From assembly GCA_035556735.1 (NCBI GenBank), contig DATMFF010000001.1, positions 1 through 64,000 on the forward strand: a stretch of DNA of 64,000 nt, given 5' to 3'. The translations under genes were made by a program, and so were the position numbers. Origin of the DNA: CANJBX01 sp035556735 (GTDB lineage: Bacteria > Pseudomonadota > Alphaproteobacteria > Rhizobiales > Xanthobacteraceae). The notes below the pieces were generated by a model that saw nothing but the letters and a program-made list of their open reading frames with translations, searched no databases and was not told the DNA's origin. Below are positions 9,875 to 18,297 of this stretch, one piece after another (the first letter of the stretch is position 1; the number at the start of each line of letters is the position of its first letter).

Positions 9875-10828
9875 TCACCGCGTGTCGGCTCCTCCCACCC
9901 CCCACGCCTGCTTGAGCGCCGCGCCGACATCGGCCACCACCTCGTCGGCCGCTGTCACGAAGCCGGACATGCCGGCGAAGCCGTGCATCTGGCCGGGGAA
10001 GTGGCGGAACGTGACGGGCACGCCGTGGCGCTCGAGCGCGCGCGCGTAGGCCTCGCCCTCGTCGCACAGCGGATCGCAACCCGCGGTCGCGACATAGGCC
10101 GGCGGCAGCTTCGAGAGATCCTTGGCGCGCAGCGGCGAGGCGCGCCAGTCGTCGACCTCATGGTCGCCGTTGAGATAGTGCGCGCGGAACCAGGCCATCG
10201 CATTGGCGGTGAGGTTGAACCGCGCGCCGGCGCGGCGGAACGAGTCGTGCGCGAGACCGAGATCGACGGTCGGATAGAGCAGCACCTGATGGCGCACCGG
10301 CACCCCGCCGTCCTGCGCCGCGAGCAGACTGACCACCGTGGCGAGGTTGCCGCCCGCGCTGTCGCCCGCCACCGCGATGCGCGCGCGATCGAGCGCGAGG
10401 TCGCCCGCGCGCGCGGCGACCCATTGCAGCGCAGCCCAGGAATCATCGACCGCCGCGGGGAACTTGTGCTCGGGCGCGAGGCGATAGTCGACGGAGACGA
10501 CGGCGCAGTCGGCGGCGTTGGCGATGCTGCGGCAGAGATTGTCGTGGGTCTCGATGTCGCCGAACACCCATCCGCCGCCGTGGAAGAACACCACCACCGG
10601 CAGCGTGCCGTCGCCGCGGCTGCGATAGAGCCGCAGCGGGATCGCGCCATGCGGACCTTCTGCCGCGAGATCGCGCACATCGGCCACGGGCGGCTGCGGC
10701 TGCTTGAGCGCGGCGCGCAACTCCTTCATCTGACGGCGCGCCTCGACCGGCGTCAGCGTCTCAATCGGCGGCCGTCCGGCCTTGAGCGCGGCATCGAGCA
10801 GAACCTGGGCGTCGGGATCAAGTTGCAT
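9875..10828 (-). CDS. alpha/beta hydrolase, HSL-type esterase
   Basis: This 317-residue enzyme of the hormone-sensitive-lipase group has the oxyanion HGGGW motif near residue 82, the nucleophile elbow GDSAGG near 158, and the C-terminal DPLCDEG and GQMHGF motifs, which give the catalytic Asp and His. The ATG at 10828 is chosen because the protein then begins as family members do, with AGGACA upstream. The open frame runs to 11089, but those extra codons overlap a palindromic repeat. No signal peptide is seen, so it is probably cytoplasmic. It is monocistronic, and its substrate is probably a short-chain ester. Confidence 0.9.
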   Translation of the reverse strand: MQLDPDAQVLLDAALKAGRPPIETLTPVEARRQMKELRAALKQPQPPVADVRDLAAEGPHGAIPLRLYRSRGDGTLPVVVFFHGGGWVFGDIETHDNLCRSIANAADCAVVSVDYRLAPEHKFPAAVDDSWAALQWVAARAGDLALDRARIAVAGDSAGGNLATVVSLLAAQDGGVPVRHQVLLYPTVDLGLAHDSFRRAGARFNLTANAMAWFRAHYLNGDHEVDDWRASPLRAKDLSKLPPAYVATAGCDPLCDEGEAYARALERHGVPVTFRHFPGQMHGFAGMSGFVTAADEVVADVGAALKQAWGVGGADTR

Positions 10829-11053
10829 GGCGGGGCATGTCCTGTTCGTGACTGGCAACGTGCGGCGATCGGCCGGCGCGCGATAGTGCCACAGCGCAGC
10901 CAGCGATGGGTAGCGGCGTGCCGCGCATGCGCCGTGGCCGCGGCGACGTGGCGCGCGGAAGAACTCCCGCGAACCTCGGAGCGCCAGCTTTGTTGTACCA
11001 TCGCGAGCCTCGCGCGCACCTGCATACAGGCACGCCGCGAACGCAGGCCGAAC

Positions 11054-11097
11054 CGGTCCCGCAAACCGGTTTCCACTTTGCGGGATCATGCTCTAGG
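11054..11097. repeat. palindromic intergenic repeat (tcccgcaaa...tttgcggga)
   Basis: 9-bp arms TCCCGCAAA (11057-11065) and TTTGCGGGA (11077-11085) surround ccggtttccac and are followed by tcatgctctagg. The ccggtt(t/c)ccac core and catgctctag end recur twice at 13567-13700. It stands in the 322-bp gap 10829-11150, just upstream of a TRAP binding-protein gene, where nothing else recognisable is seen. Confidence 0.6.
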
Positions 11098-11150
11098 CTC
11101 GCGCTCCGACGCCGCGTCGTGCGCGCGCGTCACACGCAGAATGATCGGGA

Positions 11151-12194
11151 GTGAAACGAATGTCGTATCGTCGAGTGCTGCTGGCCGCCGCCGCCATCGT
11201 CGCGCTGGCGGCGGGAACGGCCCAGGCCCAGGACAAGAAGGTCAATCTCAAGCTCAGCTACTGGGTGCCGCCGTCGCACCTGCTCACGCCCGGCTACAAG
11301 GAGTGGGCGGACTCGGTGCAGAAGGCGTCGAACGGCACCATCACCGTGACGCTGTTCCCCTCGAGCCAGCTCGGCTCGGGCGCGGACCACTATGACATGG
11401 TCAAGCGCGGCGTCGCCGACTTTGGCCTGATCAATCCGGGCTATACACCGGGTCGCTTCCCGGTCATCGGCGTCGCCGACCTGCCGTTCATGAGCAAGGA
11501 CAGCCTCCGGGCTGCGCCGGCGATGATGCGCTTCTACAAGAAATACGCCGAGAAGGAGATGCCGGAGCACGTGGTCTGCCACACCTTCTCGCACCAGCCC
11601 GGCACGTTCCTGTCGCGCAAGCTGATCCGCGTGCCGGCCGACGTGAAGGGCCTCAACGTGCGCACCGCCAACCAGACGATGGCCACCTACATCACGTCGA
11701 TGGGCGGCAACTCGATCCAGGTGCCGATCATGGAGGCCTACGAGACGCTCAAGCGCGGCATGGCCGACGCCATCAACGGCACCTTCGACAGCCTGACGCA
11801 TCCGGCGTTCAAATTCGCGAGCGTGACCGAGTACACGCTCGACGTGCCGATGTATGTCGCGAACTTCACCGACGGCATCAGCCGCCAGACCTACAACAGC
11901 CTGTCGCCGGCGCAGAAGAAGGTGATCGACGATCACTGCACGCCGGAATGGTCGGCGCGCGTCTACAAGCACTGGTACGACGACCAGGTCAAACGCGAGG
12001 AGGACATCCGCAAGGCCGGCGACAAGATCACGAAGATCACCAAGATCAGCCCGGACGAGCTCGCGCTGTGGCGCAAGGCGGCGGAGCCGATCGTGGCGGC
12101 GTGGAAGGAGTCCGTGACCAAGGCCGGCTATAACGCCGACGAGGTGCTGGAGGACTTCAAGTCCGAAATGAAGAAGGCGGACGCGCTGTTCTAG
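11151..12194 (+). CDS. TRAP-type periplasmic substrate-binding protein (DctP family), copy 1
   Basis: This 347-residue secreted protein has a signal peptide ending near AQAQ (residue 26) and the DctP fold. LNVRTANQ near residue 180 carries the family arginine that pairs with the ligand carboxylate. ATG 11151 and ATG 11160 are both possible starts. It is closely similar along its whole length to the protein at 13765-14799, evidence of recent duplication. No DctQ or DctM membrane subunits lie nearby, so it either uses a distant permease or has a non-transport role. The Rieske oxygenase between the copies hints at an aromatic or organic acid ligand. Confidence 0.88.
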   Translation: MKRMSYRRVLLAAAAIVALAAGTAQAQDKKVNLKLSYWVPPSHLLTPGYKEWADSVQKASNGTITVTLFPSSQLGSGADHYDMVKRGVADFGLINPGYTPGRFPVIGVADLPFMSKDSLRAAPAMMRFYKKYAEKEMPEHVVCHTFSHQPGTFLSRKLIRVPADVKGLNVRTANQTMATYITSMGGNSIQVPIMEAYETLKRGMADAINGTFDSLTHPAFKFASVTEYTLDVPMYVANFTDGISRQTYNSLSPAQKKVIDDHCTPEWSARVYKHWYDDQVKREEDIRKAGDKITKITKISPDELALWRKAAEPIVAAWKESVTKAGYNADEVLEDFKSEMKKADALF

Positions 12195-12226
12195 CGGCGC
12201 GTCGTTGCAGGACAGATGAGGTGTTC

Positions 12227-12257
12227 CGGGCAGGCCGGCCGCGCGCCGGCCTGCCCG
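12227..12257. terminator. bidirectional hairpin terminator between convergent genes
   Basis: Perfect 13-bp arms (CGGGCAGGCCGGC at 12227-12239 and its complement at 12245-12257) enclose a 5-base loop. The structure lies in the 69-bp gap where the TRAP gene and the Rieske gene converge. There is no T-tract, but the stem is very stable. Confidence 0.75.
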
Positions 12258-12263
12258 CTGTCC

Positions 12264-13307
12264 TTATTCCGCCGCGGTCGCCATGCTCGCCGCTTCCGCC
12301 GCGAGCAGGCGCGAGACGACGAGCCGGGCCAGCTTGGGCGGGCCGTCGACCTTGATGTCGATCTCGGGCGCGTTGGGCATGCGGTTCATCATGTCCTGCT
12401 GCGCGTTGAGCACGTCGACGTCTTCCTTGAAGACGTTGGTGAAGTTGACGAGGATGTTCTGGTCGAGCTCCTTGTCGTCGATCGCGAAATTGCGCACGAA
12501 GCCGAAGAAGTAGTGTGTCGACGTCTCCGTCTCCGGCGTCGGCGCGGACAGCGCCATGATGTCGATGCGGCGCGTGCCGCTCTTGCCCTGCGGCGCGCCG
12601 GTGCCGGTGTCGGCGACCTGCGCGAAGTTCACGGTGTGGCACGGCGGCACGAACTCGACGATCTGCCCGCGGTCGGCGTTGCCCGGATACTGGCCGAACT
12701 TCTGGTACATCGGCGGCGCCGGCCGGTCGATCACCCAACGCACCATGCGCACCTTGTCGCCGTCGCGCTCGGTGGTGATCGGGAACTCGGTGATCGCGCC
12801 GGTGCCGATCGAGGTCACGTGCACGTAGGCGAGATGGGTGACGTCGAGCAGGTTGTCGTTGACGAGCTGGTAGTTGCATTTGATGTAGAGCGGATCGGGC
12901 TTCACGAACGCCCAGTCCTTGTGCTCGGTCCACCACCAGTTGGGGATCTTCGCCGGGTCGGCCTTGGCCGGATCGCCCATCCAGATCCACACCCAGCCGT
13001 GCTTCTCGACCACCGGATAGGAGCGGATGCGCGCGTTGCGCGGGATCATGTCCTGCCCCGGAATCTCGACACACTTGCCGGCGGGATCGAAACGCAGGCC
13101 GTGATAGCCGCACTGGATGGTGTCGCCGATGGTCTTGCCGAGCGAGAGCGGATAGTGGCGGTGGCAGCAACGGTCCTCGAGCGCCACCGGCTTGCCGTCC
13201 TCGCTGCGATAAAGGACGACGGGCTGGTTGAGCAGCGTGCGGGCGCGGGGCGTGGTGGTGAAATCGCGGTCCCAGCCGGCGACGTACCACGCGTTTTGAA
13301 TAAACAT
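12264..13307 (-). CDS. Rieske aromatic ring-hydroxylating / O-demethylase oxygenase subunit
   Basis: This is a 347-residue oxygenase subunit of the vanillate-demethylase (VanA) type. The Rieske [2Fe-2S] ligands are C47-x-H49 and C66-xx-H69 (in QCGYHG). The mononuclear iron motif DVTHLAYVH is near residues 150-158. The ATG at 13307 is chosen because family members start directly before WYVAG, and the frame upstream crosses repeats. No reductase gene is adjacent, so electrons must come from elsewhere. Demethylation or hydroxylation of an aromatic acid is likely. The substrate is unproven. Confidence 0.88.
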   Translation of the reverse strand: MFIQNAWYVAGWDRDFTTTPRARTLLNQPVVLYRSEDGKPVALEDRCCHRHYPLSLGKTIGDTIQCGYHGLRFDPAGKCVEIPGQDMIPRNARIRSYPVVEKHGWVWIWMGDPAKADPAKIPNWWWTEHKDWAFVKPDPLYIKCNYQLVNDNLLDVTHLAYVHVTSIGTGAITEFPITTERDGDKVRMVRWVIDRPAPPMYQKFGQYPGNADRGQIVEFVPPCHTVNFAQVADTGTGAPQGKSGTRRIDIMALSAPTPETETSTHYFFGFVRNFAIDDKELDQNILVNFTNVFKEDVDVLNAQQDMMNRMPNAPEIDIKVDGPPKLARLVVSRLLAAEAASMATAAE

Positions 13308-13566
13308 GGGCGCTCTCCTCACCAATATCCCGTTCCGCCGCATGCAACATGCCGCAGCGTGATTGCGCCTATCTTCAGGTCGCCGCCGAGCGCGGTCAAG
13401 GACCCGCAGGCGGCCGCACGCATCGTCCTGCGCAAGCCACGTTTCATCTATCGAACCAACACGCGCTGCCCACCCCGACGGCAGCGTCGAGCCGCTGATC
13501 GACAGTCCTGCCCACCGGGGCGAGACCACGATCGGATCAGGTTGCTTCGGGATCATGCTTCTCGTT

Positions 13567-13643
13567 CGAGCATGATCTTTTCCGAAAACCGGTTCCCACC
13601 CTCGGATCAAGTCCGAGGGCAAGCTTTTCGGGATCACGCTTTG
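13567..13643. repeat. palindromic repeat, copy with nested palindrome
   Basis: A cgagcatgatcttttccgaaaaccggttcccac half is joined to ttttcgggatcacgctttg through an extra segment holding a CCTCGGA-TCAAG-TCCGAGG hairpin. Without that segment it matches the simpler copy at 13648-13700. It lies in the 457-bp gap 13308-13764, which otherwise holds only the upstream region of the TRAP gene and a repeat remnant near 13543-13566. Confidence 0.65.
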
Positions 13644-13647
13644 CATT

Positions 13648-13700
13648 TGAGCATGATCTGGTCCGAAAACCGGTTCCCACTTTTCGGGATCATGCTCTAG
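13648..13700. repeat. palindromic repeat, simple copy
   Basis: gagcatgatctggtccgaaaaccggttcccacttttcgggatcatgctc forms an almost complete palindrome, with outer arms GAGCATGATC and GATCATGCTC and inner arms CCGAAAA and TTTTCGG. It ends in tag. It is adjacent to copy 13567-13643 and related to 11054-11097. Elements ending in catgctctag are common in Bradyrhizobium-like genomes. Confidence 0.7.
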
Positions 13701-13764
13701 CATTCCGGGCAATCGCGGACGGCCGGGCCGCGATCACGCAACGACGAGATGTTGGGAGGAACGC

Positions 13765-14799
13765 ATGCGATTTGCCCGAGTGCCTCTGCTCGCGCTGGCC
13801 GCGGCCGCGCTGGCGACCGGCGCGGCCCACGCGCAGGACAAGCCCGTCAACCTCAAGCTCAGCTACTGGGTGCCGCCCTCGCACCTGCTCACGCCCGGCT
13901 ACAAGGAATGGGCGGAGTCGGTAAAGAAGGCGTCGAACGGCACCATCACCGTGACGCTGTATCCGTCGAGCCAGCTCGGCTCGGGCGCGGACCACTACGA
14001 CATGGTCAAGCGCGGCGTCGCGGACTTCGCGCTGATCAACCCCGGCTACACGCCCGGCCGCTTCCCGATCATCGGCGTCGCCGACCTGCCGTTCATGCTC
14101 AACAACAGTTACAAGGCGGCGCCGGCGGTGGTGCGCTTCTACAAGAAGTACGCCGAGAAGGAGATGCCCGAGCTGATCGTGTGCCACACGCTCTCGCACG
14201 AGCCCGGCACCTTCATCTCCAAGAAGCTGATCAAGGTGCCGGCCGACGTGAAGGGCCTCAACGTGCGCACCGCCAACCAGACGATCGCGACACTCGTCAC
14301 GTCGATGGGCGGCAACTCGGTGCAGGTGCCGATCATGGAGGCCTACGAGACGCTCAAGCGCGGCCTCACCGACGCCATCACCGGAACCTGGGACAGCCTC
14401 ACGCACCCGGCGTTCAAGTTCGCGAGCGTGACCGAATACACGCTCGACACCAAGATCTACTGGTCGACGCTGATCCACGGCATCAGCCGCAAGACCTACG
14501 ACGGCATGTCGGCGGCGCAGAAGAAGGTGATCGACGACCACTGCACGCCGGAATGGTCGGCGCGCATCTACAAATACTGGTACGACGACCAGGTGAAGCG
14601 CGAGGACGAGATTCGCAAGGCCGGTGACAAGATCACCAAGATCACCAAGGTCGGCCCGGAGGAGCTCGCGCTGTGGCGCAAGGCGGCGGAGCCGACGGTG
14701 AACGCCTGGAAAGAGTCGGTCAAGAAGATCGGCGCCGATCCCGACCAGATCATCGAGGAGCTCAAGGCCGAGCTCAAGAAGCAGGACGCGCTGTTCTGA
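13765..14799 (+). CDS. TRAP-type periplasmic substrate-binding protein (DctP family), copy 2
   Basis: This 344-residue secreted protein has a signal peptide ending near AHAQ. Most residues match the protein at 11151-12194, including LNVRTANQT, the long SYWVPPSHLLTPGYKEW opening and the C-terminal KKQDALF. The differences cluster in the signal peptide and in VPMYVANFTDG versus TKIYWSTLIHG near residue 235, close to where the ligand pocket should be. The two copies may therefore bind related but different ligands. GGGAGGAACGC precedes the ATG. No TRAP membrane subunits are adjacent. Confidence 0.88.
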   Translation: MRFARVPLLALAAAALATGAAHAQDKPVNLKLSYWVPPSHLLTPGYKEWAESVKKASNGTITVTLYPSSQLGSGADHYDMVKRGVADFALINPGYTPGRFPIIGVADLPFMLNNSYKAAPAVVRFYKKYAEKEMPELIVCHTLSHEPGTFISKKLIKVPADVKGLNVRTANQTIATLVTSMGGNSVQVPIMEAYETLKRGLTDAITGTWDSLTHPAFKFASVTEYTLDTKIYWSTLIHGISRKTYDGMSAAQKKVIDDHCTPEWSARIYKYWYDDQVKREDEIRKAGDKITKITKVGPEELALWRKAAEPTVNAWKESVKKIGADPDQIIEELKAELKKQDALF

Positions 14800-14853
14800 G
14801 AAGGCGGGCCTGGGGGCGTCCGCCTCCAGCAGCGACAAGGCTTTCGACAACAT

Positions 14854-14886
14854 GGCCGGGACCGGCGCGCAGCGCCGCGCCCGGCC
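14854..14886. terminator. imperfect hairpin downstream of TRAP copy 2
   Basis: Outer arms GGCCGGG (14854-14860) and CCCGGCC (14880-14886) enclose an inner GGCGC/GCGCC stem. It is placed 55 bp after the stop of the TRAP gene. No T-tract follows, so its function as a terminator is a guess. Confidence 0.4.
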
Positions 14887-14992
14887 ATTCCGCCTTCGAG
14901 CACGTTTCCCACATCCGTCGGACTCGCGTGGAGATATTCCCGCGCCGGGGGCGTAAAGTAGCGGTCAACCTCACGCTGTCAGCCCGCAGGTC

Positions 14993-15925
14993 ATGCGCGT
15001 GACCAGACCGATCGTGGTGAACCTCGACGACAGCGTCAGTCGCCAGGAATGGCTGGGCGCGCTGGCCGATCCGCGCGGCGCGCGCATCCTCGATCTCCGC
15101 GACCAGACGCCGAAGCTGCGGATGGTGGCAAATCGCGACGCACTCGGGATCTTTTCCGGCCGCGTCGCGGCGGCCGCGGACCGCGCAGGCCCCAATGTCT
15201 TCTTTCTCGGTTCCGGCGATTTCAACCACCTGACCTACGCTCTACTGCGCGACGTCGCGTCGCTGTGCACCGTGATCCATTTCGACAATCATCCCGACTG
15301 GGTGCGGATGCCGCCGCTGCTGACCTGCGCCACCTGGGTGAATTGGGCGCTCGCGATCCGCAACGTCGTCCGGGTGATCACGATCGGGCCCTGCGGTCAT
15401 GATCTGCAATGGCCGCAACTCAAGTTCGCGAACCTCACCGCGATTCGCGAAGGCCGGCTCGAGGTCTTCGCGTGGCGGCAACCGCCCTCGCGGCTGTGGG
15501 GGAGCCGTCCGGTCGACGGCGCGTGCGTGCGCACCAAGGGCAATCGTCTGTACTGGCGCACACTGGCCGACGAGCCGTGGCACGATTTCGTCGCGGAGCT
15601 GTGCGCGCGCCTGCCCACGGACGACGTCTGGATCACGATCGACAAGGATGTGCTGGGCGAGGGCGAGGCGGTCACCAACTGGGACCAGGGCGAGATGACC
15701 CTCGACCAGATCCTGCGCGCCATCGCGCGCATCGCGCAGCGCCGCCGTCTGCTCGGTGTCGACGTCTGCGGCGACTACTCGCCGGCCCGGTTCCGCGATC
15801 CGTTGCGCGCCGGTATTTCGCTGTTCGACCGTCCGTTCGCCCGGCCGCCGCGCGCGGACGCGGCGGCGGTGAACGGGCGCACGAACGCCCGCATCGTCGC
15901 GGCACTGGACGAGATCCTGGGCTGA
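14993..15925 (+). CDS. divergent arginase/ureohydrolase-fold protein
   Basis: This 310-residue protein shows the metal-binding pattern of the arginase-agmatinase fold: GDFNH near residue 73 (in place of GGDHS), DNHPD near 96-100 (exact DxHxD) and DKD near 217-219 (exact DxD). All predicted Mn2+ ligands are therefore present. The rest of the sequence diverges from arginase and agmatinase, so the substrate cannot be named. It may hydrolyse a guanidino or amide bond. No signal peptide is seen. It stands alone, with no urea or amino-acid genes next to it. Confidence 0.72.
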   Translation: MRVTRPIVVNLDDSVSRQEWLGALADPRGARILDLRDQTPKLRMVANRDALGIFSGRVAAAADRAGPNVFFLGSGDFNHLTYALLRDVASLCTVIHFDNHPDWVRMPPLLTCATWVNWALAIRNVVRVITIGPCGHDLQWPQLKFANLTAIREGRLEVFAWRQPPSRLWGSRPVDGACVRTKGNRLYWRTLADEPWHDFVAELCARLPTDDVWITIDKDVLGEGEAVTNWDQGEMTLDQILRAIARIAQRRRLLGVDVCGDYSPARFRDPLRAGISLFDRPFARPPRADAAAVNGRTNARIVAALDEILG

Positions 15926-15982
15926 CGCGAACCGAACCCGCATGCCGATGCGGGGCGGAACTGTTCGACGGAGTTCTGCACC

Positions 15983-16046
15983 CGCCCTCACCCGGATTGC
16001 GCGGAAGGCGCGCAATCACCTCTTCCCGGTGGGGAGAGGTGAGCAA
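15983..16046. repeat. intergenic mosaic repeat (ccctcaccc...ctcttcccggtggggagagg)
   Basis: An element of the ccctcaccc / cctctccccNNggggagagg class, with inner arms attgcgcg and cgcgcaat and a cctcttccc-ggtgg-ggagagg stem. Related copies are at 46276-46328, 46411-46467, 53065-53142 and 53219-53276. It fills the 255-bp gap after the arginase-like gene. Confidence 0.65.
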
Positions 16047-16180
16047 GTGGCGACGCCGTGCGTACATCGATGGGTGAGAGCGGCGGCGCTTGCGGTCGAA
16101 CACGGAGCGCGCAACATCGCACGGCCCCCGTTCACTGAGTGTGCGTGCGGAGACGGTCGAGGCCGGCCAAAGCCCGCGCC

Positions 16181-16692
16181 TCACGTCGCGGGCTTGAGCC
16201 GGGCCGCGAGCTCGTCGGCGATGTCGCGCGCCGCTTCGGCGAGACCCTTGCGCATGACCCCGTCGGCAATGCTGCCGCGCGCTCCGGCGCCGGCGTTCTG
16301 CCACGCCACACCGGCGATCAGCGTATGATCGCGCGTGCTTGTCATGCGCGCGGTCGCACCGTCGCCGTTGCGCGCGGCCTGCACGACCATACCGCGTCAA
16401 CACCGCGCTCGCGCAGCCTCGTAAATGCCCCCGCATCGAGGTCCTCCGCATGGCGGACCTTGGCCCGGGGCATAAGGCTGGCCGTGGCCGCCGAATCGAT
16501 GATCGTGAAACCCCTGTTCGCGAGCTCGAGGGCGACGGAATCCTGCAACAGGCCGCCTCCCGGCAGCATCGCGATCGTCCTGACCGGCACAGGTGACCCG
16601 GTCCCTGCGCCGCTGACGCGCCCGAAGCTGCAGCCCGCCAGCGCCAGTCCCAGTGCGGCAAGCGCGATCAGTCCCACCAGCCGGCCGGTCAT
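16181..16692 (-). pseudogene. small lipoprotein gene interrupted by a frameshift
   Basis: The first part (16692 down to about 16390) encodes a lipoprotein signal, LIALAALGLALAGC, with the lipobox cysteine near residue 21, then a domain ending in RERGVDAV. The natural continuation, MVVQAARNGDGATAR through WQNAGAGARGS to RKGLAEAARDIADELAARL, lies in another frame (16390-16181). One missing base near 16390 would explain the break. The whole reads as a roughly 170-residue outer-membrane or periplasmic lipoprotein of unknown role. It may be a real pseudogene or a sequencing error. Confidence 0.7.
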
Positions 16693-16836
16693 GAGTCCCC
16701 ACCCCCGTCGTCCGGCGCGACACTATACACGTGATACACACGTGGCTGAGATGCGCCGGCGCTACACAACGAACAAAGCAAGAACATGCTGCGCAGACGA
16801 GCCGCACTTGTCAAGCGTGACGCGTGCGCGCTCCGC

Positions 16837-17247
16837 CTAGCGGATCCTGGCGGCCACCTCGTCCGGGATCGCCTGCCGCGTCAGCTTGCCGTCCGGCGCG
16901 CGCACGCCCCAGAAGCGGTGGTCGTGGCCGCGCACCAGCACGATGCCGCCGCGCGTGAGCTCATGGACGATCTCGATGTCCTTCTCGCCGACGGCGGCGA
17001 AGCGGCTCTCGAGCCTGACCTTGTCGTGCAGCCGGCAGGGCGCGAGGAAGTCGCATGCGAGGCGCTTGAGCGGCACGCCGACCACGTGAAACTTCGCCTC
17101 GAGCTCGGGGATGGGCGCGCCGTTCGCCGCGAACAGCTCCCACATCGACTGGTCGAACCAGCGGAAGTAGTTGGGGTAGTAGACGGCACCGGAGGGGGCG
17201 CAGTCGCCCCATCCGATGACGAAATCGCGCGCGAGCGGGACAGGCAC
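16837..17247 (-). CDS. hotdog-fold acyl-CoA thioesterase (4-hydroxybenzoyl-CoA thioesterase-like)
   Basis: This 136-residue protein has the signature WGDCAPSGAVYYPNYFRWFD near residue 13. The Asp in it is the catalytic residue in 4-hydroxybenzoyl-CoA thioesterases. It acts in the cytoplasm to release a free acid from an acyl- or aroyl-CoA. It lies 16 bp after the ABC binding-protein gene on the same strand, so it is probably the last gene of the permease-ATPase-binding protein operon. Together with the CoA ligase divergent from that operon it suggests traffic of an aromatic or similar acid through CoA esters. Confidence 0.85.
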   Translation of the reverse strand: MPVPLARDFVIGWGDCAPSGAVYYPNYFRWFDQSMWELFAANGAPIPELEAKFHVVGVPLKRLACDFLAPCRLHDKVRLESRFAAVGEKDIEIVHELTRGGIVLVRGHDHRFWGVRAPDGKLTRQAIPDEVAARIR

Positions 17248-17263
17248 GCGAATGCCCCGCCGC

Positions 17264-18277
17264 CTACTTGTTGCGGCCGACGTCGTCGGCCGACTTGCCG
17301 GTCACGCCGGTGAGCATGCCATAGTCGAAGTAGGCCGCGAGCTTGGCGTTGGCCGGCACGTCCTTGATGAAGCCCAGGCGCTTCATGGCCTCGGCGGTCT
17401 TCACCGCGCTCGCGAAGTAGAGGTTCGAGTCGAGGATGATCTTGTCGGCGCCGATCTTGATCACCTCCGGCTTGAACTCGAGCCGCTTGGGGAAGTCGGT
17501 CTGCAGCTTGTCCTTGTGCGCCTCGTAGTAGGCCGAGGCCTTCACGATGACGCCGACCGCGTCCTTGACGAAGGCCGGGTTGCGCTTGAGGAAGGCGTTG
17601 TTGGCGGCCCAGGCGCTGTTCACGCCGCGGAACGAGTTCTGTGCAAGATCGATCGCCGCCGGATAGTAGCCGTGGCCGGTCGCGACCGCGTTGGCGGCGA
17701 AGGGCTCGAACACCGCCGTGCAGTCGATGTCCTTGTTCTGCAGCGCCTGCAGCAGCGGCGGGCCCGGCGCGGTGAAGGTCACGGCCGGGATGTCCTTGCG
17801 GCTGATCCCATGGGCGCTGAGTGCGTCGTCGAAGAACAGCTCGGCGGTGCCGCCCGCGAGGATGCCGAACTTCTTGCCCTTGAGGTCGTTCCAGCCGCCG
17901 ACCTTGACGTCCTTGGCGCAGACGACGTTGATCGCCCCGCGCGAGAGGCCGGCCACGTAGGTGAAGCTCGGCGCGGCCTCGCGGCCGGCGGCGATGATGC
18001 CGTTGGTGTAGCCGAGCGTCGCCACGTCGAGGTCGCCGCGGCTGAGCGCGAGCTCGGTGTCCGCGTAGCGCAGGAACTTGATCATCTCGAGCTTGTACTT
18101 GGAGCCGAGCTCCTTCTCGACCGACATGATCGCGGCATCGTGGATCTGATGCAGGTAGCCGATCTTGATCGTCTCCTGCGCGCGGGCGGAGGAGACGGCG
18201 AGCGCCGTGGCAGCGAGAACCACGGCGAAGCGCAGACGCGAGCGGAAACGCGGCAGTGCAGTTGCGATCGGTGACAT
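17264..18277 (-). CDS. ABC transporter substrate-binding protein, nitrate/sulfonate/taurine type
   Basis: This 337-residue periplasmic protein of the SsuA/TauA (NMT1-like) class has a signal peptide ending near SARAQ (residue 33), followed by ETIKIGYLHQIHDAAIM. Downstream are a transporter ATPase and permease in the usual gene set, here ordered permease > ATPase > binding protein on the minus strand, with a 20-bp gap to the ATPase. The family also imports aromatic acids, thiamine precursors and formamidopyrimidines. The neighbouring CoA ligase and thioesterase favour an organic acid, but this is inference. Confidence 0.87.
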   Translation of the reverse strand: MSPIATALPRFRSRLRFAVVLAATALAVSSARAQETIKIGYLHQIHDAAIMSVEKELGSKYKLEMIKFLRYADTELALSRGDLDVATLGYTNGIIAAGREAAPSFTYVAGLSRGAINVVCAKDVKVGGWNDLKGKKFGILAGGTAELFFDDALSAHGISRKDIPAVTFTAPGPPLLQALQNKDIDCTAVFEPFAANAVATGHGYYPAAIDLAQNSFRGVNSAWAANNAFLKRNPAFVKDAVGVIVKASAYYEAHKDKLQTDFPKRLEFKPEVIKIGADKIILDSNLYFASAVKTAEAMKRLGFIKDVPANAKLAAYFDYGMLTGVTGKSADDVGRNK

Positions 18278-18297
18278 GTCAGGATCCTTTCATCCGA

